Of a stretch of DNA of 64,000 bases, positions 14,101-27,300 are shown one piece after another; the stretch's first letter is position 1; the number at the start of each line of letters is the position of its first letter. Origin of the DNA: Penelope pileata (Eukaryota; Chordata; Aves; Galliformes; Cracidae); the NCBI GenBank assembly GCA_013396635.1, contig WBMW01004108.1:1238119-1302118 (forward strand), written 5' to 3'. The notes under the pieces are model-generated. The model was not told where the DNA came from. It worked only from the letters and a program-made list of their open reading frames with translations, and searched no databases. Made by a program: the position numbers and the translations under genes.

Positions 14101-16340
14101 ACGTGGCTTCAGCCTTAAAGTAGAAAAATCCTGACAGAATGAACCCTTCAGTAAACCCAAAAAGGGGCTACAAAAGAAATTTAATCAACCAGTTATCATG
14201 TGTCAGATTAAGCCAATGGAATTTGATTTCATAAAGGAAATAGAATTTCTAGATTTGGATAAAGGACACATTGGTTGTTCCCAAGGCAAACTCTGATTTG
14301 GCAGCACTAAGTATAACCACATAAAGACTATAATGAAGGGCTGTAACTTTTGAGATTCAGGTGCAGTTTCCTGAACGAACACAGGTCTCTGTGCAGTCTG
14401 GAGATAGCTCAGCTGCCTACACACAGGTACTCAATGCCATAGGGTACCTTGTGTGGTCTTCTGGGAGGCTGAAAGTCCTGTGTCCTATCTCCCATCCTAA
14501 GTTGAAGTTGTCTCTAAGGTATCTCCAATGACAAAAGATTCCTTTGTATAGATAATTTAGCTGAGTCCTTACTTTTTGCATTTCCTGTCCTGCAACAATA
14601 ATCCTCATCTTTCCTACAGGCAAGGAGCAGGGAGAGCTGGGTTTATTGCAAGGATGCTAAAGGCAGTGACTCTGAGTTACTCATGTGCAGGAGGGATTTG
14701 TGGGTTGGATCTCCTGGAAGATTCCCTGTTCCTTCATCCAGAGACCATGGTAATAGACATGCAAAGCACAGGTCAGGTTCAGTGGCATTCAGAAAAGAAG
14801 CACAAGAGTTATTACCAGATTTGAGCTATGGCACGACGCAATCAGAAAATCTCTGAACCCCAGGAAACAGTTCCAGATGCAGCTCTGTGTATCAGAGGCA
14901 GAGGAAAGCGTGGGAAGAACAAGGAGCCAGCGACGTTGCTCGGAAGCACAAGTTCCTCACCCCAGGAGGTGATAATCTGCAGCTGGCCTCCAGCAATGGA
15001 CTCTGGTGGAACACCTGCAGTGACTTGGGCCTGGACATTGCCTGCAAAAGAGCAATAAAAACCAGAACAACCAAATAAAAAAGCAAAATTTCTGCTGCAC
15101 TGCACCAGTTTGCCTGATGAACCTGGAGCTCCAGATAACAATTCCACTTGAAATAGGTAATGATGGCTAACAAACAGCAGCCCCGTTACACGAGACAATG
15201 CTGAGGGCGGTGCGAGAGCGAGGAAAACAGCCTGATCGTGTTTCCCCTCTAACTTTTCCAGAGCAGTTGCTGCCAAAGAAGAGAGAGACAAAAAATATTA
15301 GAGGGCAAGAGAGAGAAAAGGGGTTGGAAAGAGAAAAATGAAAGACACAAGAGCTCTAAAATTGTTTTACACGGAAGAACTGGAGGAAAACAACGTTTTC
15401 AAAGGTCTCCGGTCCTGTACCAAGTGGGACTGATCCAAGCCTTGCTGGAGTCATTGGATAGACTCTCTTTGACTTCGTAGGCTTTGGATCAGACCCAAGG
15501 TTCTCATAATGATGGCTAAGCCTGACCTGCCTACTGGGATGCCTTTAGGTTTAACAGAGCCAACAAAAACCTTGTCCTCCCAAGGCCATTTTTGCTATCA
15601 TGAGGTTAGGCTAAAGTTAGCTGCTGGAACCACACAGCTTCTTCACATCTGGACTGATGTCCTTGCAGCCACAGCCTGCTTTGCCATGTGACAACCCCAT
15701 CAGAGGCTATTTCTGGACACCAGGATACATACAATTATTTCAGCATTAGGTGCCACGTCAACACTACTGAATGTATGCCACAGCAAGAGATGCTCAGGCT
15801 CCTCTAGGACAGCTTATTTCATTTAATCCTGCCTTCCTGAACCATGCTGGTGGCAAAAAAATTGCCAAGAATGTACCCTCCAGCGAGTTATTTTCTGAAA
15901 GCATGTCTTTATCTCCAGATGCCACTTCAGTAGTGTCCTTTTTTTCCCTTTATTTTAACTTCTAAATTAGGGGGCACTGTGCTCTTTATGGCTCACTCAG
16001 ACCACGGTGTCCAAATGGTTTGAAATTCAGCTATTTCCAAAGCACCCAGTGGATACTCAAGCAGAAAGACCCAACCACATCATCATGCCATCTGCTGCTG
16101 CTGCAGCTATACATCAGGAGACAGAAATACAGCCCTTATCTTAAGGGGAGAGGAGGGATTAGAGTGGCTTGAAAAGGAGAAGCAGGCATGGACTGGAAAG
16201 GAGCCATGGCTAATTGATACCAGGACATAAAGAAAATATCTTCCCTTCTATCTCTTTGCTCAGCACAATGGTTGTCATTCAGTATCTTTTGACTCTGATT
16301 TCAGTTCCCATTTCTCTTCAAAGAAGATGGTTGGTGTTTG

Positions 16341-16392
16341 AGAGGAGAGGAGAGGAGAGGAGAGGAGAGGGGAGGAGGGGGGAGGAGAAGCA
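16341..16392. repeat. GGAGA pentanucleotide microsatellite
   Basis: AGAGG units repeat in tandem from 16341, shifting to GGAGGAGGGGGG near the end. It is a simple sequence repeat in non-coding DNA. Confidence 0.9.
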
Positions 16393-17374
16393 GAGGCATA
16401 TTTTAGACACGGTTGAAAAATTAATCACTTCTTGACTAAATTGCCACAATTGACCAGTGTCTGGACAAACAAGATTTCCATATCTTCAGTGGGAAAACAG
16501 GGATCTCCTCATTGCTCACAGAGTAAGACACATTTACAAGCCACAAAAGTTGTCTGAATCCTTGGAAGCTTTCTTTTGCTTCACTGCTGTTCACTAAAGT
16601 GAAGCATTCTTCCCTGCATCCTAGCAGTCGTCTGGCATCTGGACTAGGTGGCCATGTCTCCTATTCACCTGGCCAAACTTGGAAACTTGTCCGATTTTAC
16701 ATCAAGCAATGTTATGTTCATTAAGATATTTGGTAGAGAAGACAGCAGGCAAAATTTTCAACCCTTGCACTGATCCATTGAAATTGGGGAAGGCAGATTC
16801 CTATCCAAGGTAATAAGCCCTAACTATAGTGAAATCGTTGATTCTTTATCAACCAAGAATTTGACCCAAATGGGCCCGAAAGGTCATGGAGATCAGTCAA
16901 GAATGTTCTATATGGCCACAGACATTGGATCAGATCTTTCCTTGAGTTAGAAAATATATCTGTAAGTGGAAAGTATACTGTTTTGGAATGATTATGATCA
17001 CTTAAAACTGCTTTGTAAACAATAAACATCTCTTGATGTGTTTTTAGCCATGAGAAGACTCCTTGAAAGTGTTCTGAACGTTCCATTAGGGTTTACACCT
17101 GCAGGCCTTGGAAGTTCACTTTCAGATGAACTTTCTCTTGCTGGAGGCTGTTACGAAGCCGCGTCTTTCAGCTAAGAAATGTGGCAATTGCAAGAGTAAT
17201 TGTGATGAAAAACTTCAGTGCAATTCTTCAGTGCTTTTAAAACTATTTTCATTTTGATGGAGTTTTCAGAAGGAAGTCAGTTTAAGACTAAAACTGGCCT
17301 CCAAGTATGTGAGATAGGGTTAATGAGCAAGGGACCAAAACCAGCTAGTTCTTGGATGTTCTGTTCAGCTCAGG

Positions 17375-17548
17375 AATCATAGAATCATAGAAACACTAGG
17401 TTGGAAAGGACCTACAAGATCATCTAGTCCAACCATCCTCCTATCACCATCCCTACCCACTAAGCTACTAAATCATATCCCTTAGCACCTCATCCAGACG
17501 CTTCTTGAACAGCACCAGGGACGGTGACTCCACCACCTCCCTAGGCAG
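17375..17548 (-). mobile_element. CR1 LINE 3' fragment (downstream half of an interrupted copy)
   Basis: AATCATAGAATCATAGAAAC, TAGGTTGGAAAGGACCTACA, CTACTAAATCATATCCCTTA and CACCTCCCTAGGCAGG are the reverse complement of a CR1 3' UTR and end of ORF2. Confidence 0.93.
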
Positions 17549-17764
17549 GTGTAGGGAAACAGTTGATCACAGCACGAACTGATGATTGAGCACATGGTGG
17601 AGGGGTGTGGCTGGCCTGGGGAACACAGGTGCATCACTTGCACTTGTAACCGGAAGGGGTGGACCTGGAGCGGAGCTGCCCTAGGCTTAGATAAAGGCCA
17701 GCCAGCCAGAGATGAGGTAGCTTGAGGAGGGAGAGCTGGAGAGAGAAGAAGCTTGAGCTGGAGN
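17549..17764. other. Unidentified 215 bp block inside a CR1, ending in an ambiguous base
   Basis: This stretch replaces the part of CR1 expected between the two flanking CR1 pieces. It is not CR1. It contains GGCTTAGATAAAGGCCAGCC (TATA-like), GGAACACAGGTGCATCAC and purine-rich GAGGAGGGAGAGCTGGAGAG. A solo LTR fragment is one possibility, on composition only; no clear TG...CA ends or target duplication can be shown. The N at 17764 lies exactly at the right junction. Confidence 0.4.
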
Positions 17765-17997
17765 GCTCCAGACCCCTCACCAGTTTTGTTGCCCTTCTCT
17801 GGACACATTCCAGGGCCTCAATGTCTTCCTTGTAGTGAGGGGCCCAAAACCGAACACAGTACTCAAGGTGTGGCTGCACCAGAGCTGAGTACAGGGGGAT
17901 GATCACCTCCCTGTTCCTGCTGGCTGCACTATTTCTAATACAGGCCAGGATGCCATTGGCCTTCTTGGCCACCTGGGCACACTGTCGGCTCATGTTC
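17765..17997 (-). mobile_element. CR1 LINE ORF2 fragment (upstream half of an interrupted copy)
   Basis: The reverse strand encodes MNMSRQCAQVAKKANGILAC, IRNSAASRNREVIIPLYSAL, VQPHLEYCVRFWAPHYKEDI and EALECVQRRATKLVRGLE, the conserved C-terminal region of CR1 ORF2. Same orientation as 17375-17548, and separated from it by an unrelated block and a single N at 17764. Confidence 0.93.
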
Positions 17998-18115
17998 ATA
18001 GAATCATAGAATGGTTTAAGTTGGAAGGGACCTTAAGGATCCTCTTGTTCCAACCCCTCTGCCATGCGCACGGACACTTCCAACTAGACCAGGTTGCCCA
18101 AAGCCCCAGTCGAGC
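17998..18115 (-). mobile_element. CR1 LINE 3' fragment abutting an older CR1
   Basis: ATAGAATCATAGAATGGTTT, AAGTTGGAAGGGACCTTAAG and ACCAGGTTGCCCAAAGCCCC are a reverse-oriented CR1 3' end. Its tail sits directly at the end of the CR1 piece at 17765-17997, as expected for a LINE that landed inside or at the edge of an earlier copy. Confidence 0.9.
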
Positions 18116-21100
18116 ATCAACCAACCACCCCCAAGAAGAAAGCCTTCAAGCTGTAGCACTCTTTCCCCCAGGATTCCCATTCAAAGTGCCTTTCTTAACC
18201 AGTCCATTGATGCTTCTCCACTCATAGTTGAAGCTGGTGGTCCCAGACACCCATTTTATGAGCATTTTATGATCCCTAAAGCCCTGTTTCTGTCAGAGAC
18301 TACAAAAAGTCACTGCCACAATGGGAATATTTCTTAGACTGAAAGCAAGATGGGATGTTACTCACAGCAAGTTAGGGTACAGATCACAGGATCAGCTTAT
18401 GCAGTGTTTTCATGTTGAACAAAGAGCACAACCCTTGGTGACATTGTCAGGGCCACACAAAGCATGTCCCACTTTATCTTCAAAGCTCCTCTCAATGGGG
18501 TCCTTATTTCAGCTGTTATTTCCTGGTGTTAATGTGACTAGTAAAAATGTAAAACTGCATTCCAAGCTTTGGCTTGAGTTTCAAAACAAAAAAAAGACAA
18601 ATTCAAAGCAAAACACACTCTGCCAGTTCTGTGAGCTAGTATGTGTGGTTTAGGGAGGAAAAAGGGTTATTATTACTATTACATATTTTTCTTTTCTTCT
18701 TCTTCTTTTTTTTTTTTTAAGCTAAAATCATCCAGGAAATGAAAATGAATGAAAACAATTGAAATTGCTGGAGAAATCATTGCAGAAGAAAAGACAACAC
18801 TGGAGAAAAAAGACAAACCAAAAATGCTCATTTGGCATGCGTGTGCAATTTTAGGGCATTCCTTCCTTCTTGACTGGTCCTAGCAAGACCATTTAGCTTA
18901 GTCAAACATCTGAAGGAAGTAACCAGCCAGATGGGCCACAGTGGCTAAGGTATGCTGAATTGCAGTGCCAGCAGTACCCAGGGCAAGGATGTGGCTTGCT
19001 CCTGAGCCAATTATCTCTGATTCCTCATAACAAATGTTCATCCATCATCAAGCTCGATGCAAAGAATAGAAATCATGCTCTTCTGCACAGTGCCTGAACC
19101 AGGCTGGAAGCTTTCAGGTCAACAATTGCTTTTTCTACATTTCTTTTCTTTTTTACCTTCAATCTTACTGAGTGTTTTTGCAGGATAAGAGCAGGCAGAG
19201 TTGTTGACAGTCCCGTTGCATTAGTGTGCAGCAGATGTTCTGAAACATCTGCTTCCCAACACAGAAGGAACTCCCAAGGCTCCCAAGAATGCTCCGAGCT
19301 TGTAAGAAGCATCTTTTTTTATACAAATTGTATTCTACCCAAACCTTCCAGTGGCAGCTTCCTGGCATGAGAGTTTATTTTCATTCGATGAGCAGAGTGT
19401 AAAAAATAAAATAAAATAAAAATGTCAAGGCTAAGCCTTATAAAGAAAAGGTCAAGTTCATTAAGGTGTGAAAGCTCCTGGAGGAGCCAAGGTATTACTG
19501 GCCACAGCAGCTCAGTGAGCCAAAGTGAAATCTAGCACGCAGACTTGACGTCATCCATTGACTCTTGGTATTTTGAAGGGATGGGATGAGCTAAAGAAAT
19601 TAGTTCTGGTTATTTCCCAAGCTGTAATTTATTAGGCTGCATCATGGGCACTGTGTACTGAGCTCCTCCTTTTTGAAGGAGAGCTGGAAAGTTGTTGTCT
19701 GTTGTGCTTGTTTTTGGATGATTAGGTTGGGTGTAGGTAATCAGGACATCTAGGCAGCATTTCTTACACACACACAAAGAGTTTCCTGGGGGAAGCAGAA
19801 GACTAGAAAGCAGAATATGAATCCTTAAAACTTCAGAAAGAAGCCAGTCAAGAGATCTCCCAAAGTGAAGTTCATTTAGTTAATTAGTTACAGGGAGTAG
19901 AAAGAACTTGCTGAGCTGGAAAGAACTTTCAAATTTTGGAAAATTAAAGTGATTTTGTATGGTTTGTTGTTGTTGTTTGGTTTATTTGTAGGGCTTTTAG
20001 TTTTTTCGTGTGTGTGTTTCTGTATTTTTATTTTTTTTAATTGTTTTATTTCCAAATGACATGATACTTTGACCATAATAATATTTAGTAAAAGAACTAA
20101 GTTCAAAGGAGTTCACAAATAACCTATAATGATTTGCTTTGCCAAAGACTGTCTTCCCTGTCCTTTTACCATCACAAATTCATTTGCAAACTAGAGTGGA
20201 AAAAAACATTTCCAAGAACTGCTCTGACCTTTGTTCTCCAAATTCCTGGTAGAAACCTATCTAAATCCTCCAGATCAACGCGGACTCCATCCCTCAGTGG
20301 TGCTTACGCAACAAAGAGTGGAGTTCTGGCCAAAAACTTCAGATATTTTGCTATGATCCCTTGGAAATCTGTTCAGTTCTTCTTCTGGAGGCATGCTGGA
20401 GGCCAGCCTAACTCCACCCAACTGGTCTGTGGATAAGTTGGTTACATGGGCTGGAAAGTCAGAGGGTAAGTAGATGGTCCATTCACACACACAGATCCCA
20501 TTTACCCGAGTGAACATCAGACTCCTGGGAAGTCATCACTAATTCCAATTTGGCTTGAGTCTATGTGAGGAGGGCAGAATTGCAAAAGCTCTTTTAGAGT
20601 TGGTTGCAGCTTAGCTTAGCACACTCAGTGTCAAAACCTGCTTCAGTGGAGGACATTTCCATTTCCATTCTTGATAGCTAACCTTAAATCAAAATAAATA
20701 TTTCAGTTCCATTAATTCTTGCTCTATTCGAGAGTCTAATGTGTTCAATCTTTCTGTATCATTTTGCAGAATTTCATAATAGAACATTGCAAATTTTATG
20801 CAGTTTCTTAACAGATTTTGAAGTTCCAACTCCGTTTCATTTCCTGTATTTTTTCAATTACTAGTATTTATTTTATTTGAAGTGAGTGAGGGCCTTGAAA
20901 TTCAATTTTCAGATGCTTGGCTGGCTGATATTATCCTGTCTACCCTGAGATAACCAAAAGCATGAAGAATGTAGTTTACTTTCAAATTAAATAATCTATA
21001 TGGGTTTCCAGTTGCTTCCAATGATCTAATAAGCTGAAGAGTGCTTTTGTTGTTTTGTTTCAATTACACTAAAGGAATCAGAATGAAAGGCAATGACTCT

Positions 21101-21186
21101 TCATACCTGATAGCAAAGTACCAAAAGAGACATCTAGATCTATCTGAGATGCCCTAGTGCAGCTGAGGCACCTAAGTCATATGGTC

Positions 21187-21276
21187 TGATTTTTGGGTGG
21201 TCCTGTTCGGAGCCAGGAATTGGACTCAATTACCCTTATGGGTCCCTTCCAACTCAGGACGTTCTGTGATTCTGTG
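21187..21276 (+). mobile_element. CR1 LINE 3' terminal fragment
   Basis: GAGCCAGGAATTGGACTCAA, TGGGTCCCTTCCAACTCAGG and the tail ACGTTCTGTGATTCTGTG are the last 90 bp of a CR1 in plus orientation. An ATATCCA-rich array follows at once. Confidence 0.88.
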
Positions 21277-21291
21277 AAAAAATCCACTGAA

Positions 21292-21376
21292 AATATCCAA
21301 ATCCAATATCCGTATATTATAATCCATAAATCTATTAATAATCCATATCCAATCCATATCCAATATCCAAATAACC
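21292..21376. repeat. Imperfect ATATCCA/ATCCAA tandem array
   Basis: The motifs ATATCCA, AATCCATA and CCATATCCAAT recur over 85 bp directly after the tail of the CR1 at 21187-21276. Confidence 0.85.
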
Positions 21377-24300
21377 AAACCGGTATGCCTTCCAAACTGG
21401 AGAACAACACTGGAACGCACCAGAAAAGTTGGGTAGGCTGAAAAATCCCATTTTTCTTCAACTATACCTATTTCATTTCCTTATAAAGCAAGCCACTTCT
21501 TTATCCTGTACTGAAAGGACCGGAGCACATAAATGTCTGTAGACAGTCCCATATTTATTTCCTATGTGCCTGCTCTGGATTACCTGCCTGTGTGTGACAC
21601 AGATATCATGGAGACTTGAAGAGCAATGTTTTCTCTGTTGCTGAGTAGCTGAACCCTGTGAGCTGCAGAGATACAGGGCTTCAGAACACACACCCTCAAG
21701 GAAGTTGGTTCTATATGGATGCCTTATCATTGAGAATAAGAGGCGAAAAATGCATTGCAGAAAAAAAGAACCTGTTTTTATATTTTAGTAATGACATTTA
21801 TAGGTTTTTGTCCACCACATCTCTAACATAACACAAAGAAGAAATGAAGAGAAAAAGAAAGTATATAGCCAAATAACATCTTGCTCTCACCTTTAGCTTC
21901 CACAGCTCCGAGAACTTTTGAATTTACTCCCTAATGATGATCTTAAATCATAACAAGTCATCACTCTCTTATGAAAGCCTCTGCATCCTGCTTATGACTC
22001 TTGAAGATTTAACACCTTGGTTGAGCTGTTCTGCTGTGTTTTATTTAGATGCAAGCAAATTAAACCAGAAACATTTTCTAAGATGCTCTGTCTTGGAAGC
22101 TGTGGAAGCAAGTACACTGCTGGCACATGGAAGACTACACAGAGCCTTCTATCTAAAGGATCTCTCCAGCATCTTGCTGGTTATTACTGGGACCAGAGTA
22201 GCAGAACATGACAACCAGCATGATTCTGAAAACCTTTCTGCAGAACATTCAATATAAAAACTGTTCAAGAGGGCCACCCTTGGAAAACGGGCTCATGTAC
22301 ACACAGTGGGTGGCTTAAGCAGCTTTGTTTATTTAATGTTGGGTTTTTTTATTGTTATTATTATAAAAGTTGCACTGTAAATACAGGAAGATCTGTGCAT
22401 AATGCGCTCTCATGGCACTGCATTTCAGCACACGCTAGTTTACAGCTGGGAAACTGGAGAATGAAGATTGAAGAAAGCAAAAGATCTCAATCCCGACTTC
22501 AAAGTGGAAGGAATTTTTCTAAGCGTTGGAAACTGAATTCCAGAAAAGGTCTCTGTGCATGGCCTGTGGGAATCTCCTCTTTAACATGAATTAATTCCAA
22601 GAAAAAAATGCCCTGTTAGGGGTTATCCTTCGTTATCTTATCATAAAAGATAATACTGCTAATCTTTAAAAAGCTTTAATTTTTAAGAGGCTTGTTATTT
22701 TGTTCAGCCAGGGCTGTCCATGCTAGCAGATGGAAAATCTCTTACATCTATCTCACATCTGAGATTTCTCACCCACGCTGTTTTTCCTTTTGTCCTCCTT
22801 CTTATTAATGCAGCCACCTAGCCGTAAATGCCAGCGTGTTGAAGGCAAGGTGAGCAAACACTGAAGTTAGAGAAAGAGCAGAGAGAAAACTTTGCAGATT
22901 TTGTTCCTTCTCCAGTTTCTTCACCACAAATCCACTCTGTCTTTCGCAAGACCCTGTGTCTATTCCCTTCAGCCTGGCCTATCCATTTTATTGTGCACAT
23001 TTCAATGTTATCACCTCCCACGGGGAGGATTTCCACTGGACTCATCTCACTGGGGACCTTCCAGTGTCACTGGCTAAGTTTCTCCATCTGGCAGGCAGTG
23101 TGTGCATGTATATGTGTGTACAGATTCTAGGACTGAAGCACTGCCAAGCTCCACTCGTTCTCCATGATGACACCAAGTTGTCTAACTATGCTCTGGTAAA
23201 AGTTAAGAGTTATGAACTCAATCCTATTGGGTCCAACACACAGAAGTCCACCTCTGTGCTATTAAATAATACGTTCTTGGACCCTGGCTAATACAAATAA
23301 AATATTTCTCTCCCACACACCCTAAAATAAGTGGCCAAAGGCAATCTTTCTGTTGGGAGCAGGCTCATTTGGGCTCTTCCCCAGCTATTCTCAAGCATTG
23401 TCTGAGCATTTGGCCTTGGACACAGGTCAAAGCTGTGCCAGGGGCTATGCTAGCAACGTGATGGTGTGGGCAACCATGAGACATTGCCTACATCCATGAC
23501 TTGGCTCTGTTTAATTTTCTATATAGACATACTGACTTCAGCAAAAATAAAATCTAGCTGCACAAGAATGATGTAAGCAGTATCCAGCTGCAGTTCAACA
23601 ACCAGGCAAGCAGGAGGTCTAGAGAATACTTCTTTTTTTCTTGATCCATTTGGGTATTCGTCATAGATATAAGTATTTATGCAAGTAAAGCAAAAAGCAG
23701 CTCATAGAATTTAGGCTTTCTTCATGTCTGTTTCACTTTTTGATCGGCAATACTCTTAAATTTTTGATCACAAAACAGATTTATTTAAAGAATTTATTCC
23801 TTCAAGAGTTTCTAGTGTGTCTGAAACCATCTAAAAAGCTTTGGTACTATGAGCTGTCATTTCTATTAAAGTAGATATAATACAGTGATTTGTTGCCATT
23901 CCATAACTGCCAGTTCAGCTCCCAGCTTCACATTGTGTATTGCAAGGTCCCAACCCATGGAGCACTTGCTCAGCTCTAAGTAAAGATTATCCTCTTGGTT
24001 TTAATGAATTTTTCTGAGGCTGGGGAATAGCCACACTGAATTTGCCGTGACTTTGATACAGAAAGACCTATAAAGAAGACACAAATACTCATGTCTCATA
24101 GAGCAAGAACATACTGAATTCTCTCTTGGTCTATGGTGCAAAAATCACTGGCATGTCTATATGTTGTTGGATCTGAACATCAGAATTCTGGTACAGGGAG
24201 AGTTAGGTCCTCCAAATGAGGATTAGCAGAGCTGGCTTGCTGAGCTAAGGTAGATCATCAGAAACATTGAGGGTCAGTGCTGATTTGAGTCCTCAGAAAG

Positions 24301-27300
24301 GTTGAAACACAAAACTTTAGGCTGGTGGAAAAAGCCTCCTTTTGTATCAGATTTACAGCTGGAAATCATCTCCTGAATTTCTTTAATTAATCCAATCCAA
24401 CTGCACTCAGATGAAATATACATAAGGAAAGGACTAGAGAAGTGGACTACGTGGATTTGTATAAAGAGTGCATAACTACCTTTTTCTTAAATACCCTCAA
24501 AGCTGGAGGTTCCTTTCCATCTCCAACAAATTTCTTCTAGTACTTCAGCATCCTTCCTATTTTTATAATGGCATCCGAACTACATCCCTCTAGCTGCAGT
24601 TTTGGTCCAGGACCTTTTGTTCCATCCCTGGTGGACATGGAAACTAGCTTAATCCCTGGCAAAAGGAACTAATTACAACATAAAATAGAATCAGCTCAAC
24701 CCATTGGCAAAGGCTCTGAAGTGAGATTGTTTTACCCTACTAGTGTTATAAGTCCAAGGAGTGAGACAAAGAGCTACAATCACAGGGAAAAAGGGTTAAG
24801 AAGGATAAAGAAAGCACAGGTTAATGAGATCAGGATGTATCTAGTGACTCTCTAAAAGAAATAAGTGATTCAATCATTAAGTCAGATTCCAGAGCACAAA
24901 TGCTTATACCTGAGGTTATATCTTCTTCCTGAAAATTATAATAAAACCAAATTAAAAGAGTACATCAGGATCTGTACCATATGCTCAGCATGGGTTATCC
25001 ACGGGTTTGTTCCCTGAAGTGTGTGCTTAAGCTTCTATAGTGAATCTCTTAAATATTAATTGGTTTGGGATACTCAGACTTGGAAACATACACCAGGATA
25101 CGCTTCTCAGCCTTGGCTTTCTCCAATTTGTGTGTAATTACATTGCAAAATGGTGGAAAAGTATTCAACACTACTTTGACATTGCACCTGCAATGTTGAC
25201 TCCAGGTGAAGCCCTGACAGAGGCACTGGAAAGCTACAGATAATCTTCCAAGACTGTTCAGTTTGCTTTGTAGGCTGCAATTTTTAATGCAGTAATTTTC
25301 CTAGCAGAGCAGTCCATCTTCTGCCTTTTAAAGGAACTTACAAAAAATGTTATTGAAAACAATAAAATTTCTTACTGCTTTGAAAAAGTATTTTGTATCT
25401 CTGTGTATTTCTCAGTTTCTCCTTTCCCAGGTTTTGTTGTCACTTGTTTCTTTTGCTGTCACTGGAAACAAAAAAAAAACGGAGAAAGGAAAAGCAAATG
25501 GAGAAGAAAGCCCACATTTTTGCTTGAGATCAAAAGAAGAAGGATGTGAATACAAAAAGGCTGAAACACCCCTCTTTAAAAGAAGAGCATTTTCACTTTT
25601 GAACTTGTTTGTGAGGAGGAAAAACACATTAATTCCCGTGAGTGATACTCATGTCCAAGAACAATCAAAAACCAGTTGGTTACAAACCTCAGAATCTGCT
25701 CAGGAAGTCATAAACAGAGTCTCACAACCCTACATGTACAACAGCATCAATCTTCCCCTAGATGATAAGCAGTTTGCAACCTGCTCTCTTCCACCTCCTG
25801 CTTTGATGGTCTGTTTTGGTTCTTGACAAGCTGTCTGTCCAGTCCATTTGTTCTTGGTTTTCTCCTTCCAGCACCTGTTCTGCATTAAAAACTCAAGCCC
25901 TACAAACAAGCATTTCTGAACCAGACATGAGTAAAACTCAGACCTAAAATGAACATTCTGCTCCATTAACTTTCATAAATGGATGATGCCCTTTGTTTCT
26001 GAACGTTGCTTTTAATGGTCCCTGTCAAGGGTGAAGCAGTTTTGAGTTTAGATGTTACTGGATCCCCCTGTAATTTATGTATATTTAAAAAGCAAGAAAA
26101 GCAGAAAAGGATTTTTTGGCTCTTTTGGTTTTGTTTTTTGGGGGTTTTCTTTGGTTTGTTTTTGCTGTTTAGCTGCAAACTAAAGGCTGTCAAGTTGCAC
26201 GTTTGGAAACAGTGGGGTTTTTAATTGATATGAATTGATACATTGACATAAAATTCACAAAGCTGTGAGTGAGTACATCAAGATTACTTCATCACATGCT
26301 CAAAAACAAGTGCTGAAGCACTGTGTTGAACTTGGGTGATGTGGTAGTGGAGGCTCTAAGTTGGCAGCAGAGGAAACAAAGAGATGCACTAAGATTTCTG
26401 AAAACATTCATATGAATGCAAGTGCTCAAGTTTTTAATCAGGTTACACTTTATTAACTTAATCCTTCTCACTGATCCATGGTAAAAGGCATGCAGGCTCT
26501 TAACCTGTCCCAGCTCCGAAGCAAAATGTCATCTGAGACTCTACACTGGTGTCTATAGCAGTGCCATGAAGTTGCTTAAGGCAATTTATTTACCCAGTGC
26601 TGGGGAGGTACAGTTTAGATGTCTCTCGTGAGATTCTGCAGAACTTCTGAGAAATGTTAACCGCATACACCAAATGATTAACCGAGTAACGCAGAACTTG
26701 GGGTAGTTTCAGTTTGCAGATTCAAGCTCGAGTTTGACATGAAAACATGCAAATGTCTGCTTGTGAAGTGGTTGTATAAGATCTCGTTTCAGTTAGTGGA
26801 AAAAACCAATGTATTCAGTGAAATTCAGAGCGCTGTTCATCTGAGAAGCTGGTAGGGATGCAGTTTAGTTGCTTAAGTCTAAAAAATTATTTCCATTTAA
26901 GATGTCTTTCATTACCCAAGACATCCACACAGGGGTGGTCAACACAGCACAGGGCCTGGCAGAGGCCCACCCAGCACAGAGTCACCAGATGGGACTTTCC
27001 TGAGCATCTCAAACAAAGTTTGTGCTTACTGATGCAGAATTTTGAGCTGAACTCAAGATTTCCACAGACAATGGTATCAGTTTCCACACCCGTCCCACAG
27101 GTTGCTCCCTATATGTGGGTACATGAATTTTCCAAATGAATTCCTGCCTGAATGAATAATTAAATTCTCTTAGCACAAAGCATTTATGACAACTGAACAT
27201 ACCTTGCCTTTTCTTATCTGATCTCCAGCTGCAGTTTGAGAAACACACAGCTCTCCTGTAGATCCTGTGTCATATCTGACAGTCCAGCATGGGTGAAATG

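Larger units (their letters stand above)
3656..17374. other. Non-coding stretch, no gene recognised
   Basis: Unique AT-rich DNA with one decayed CR1 end (11055-11135), a short inverted repeat at 8321-8342, the 14 bp duplication near 10680 and the GGAGA microsatellite. No exon with family-level similarity and no RNA gene seen. Confidence 0.6.

Noticed and set aside
14842..15291. 149-codon minus-strand open frame
   Set aside because: Several overlapping frames on both strands and no motif.
25347..25826. 159-codon plus-strand open frame
   Set aside because: Low-information Lys/Ser-rich composition and no family match; a chance frame is more likely.
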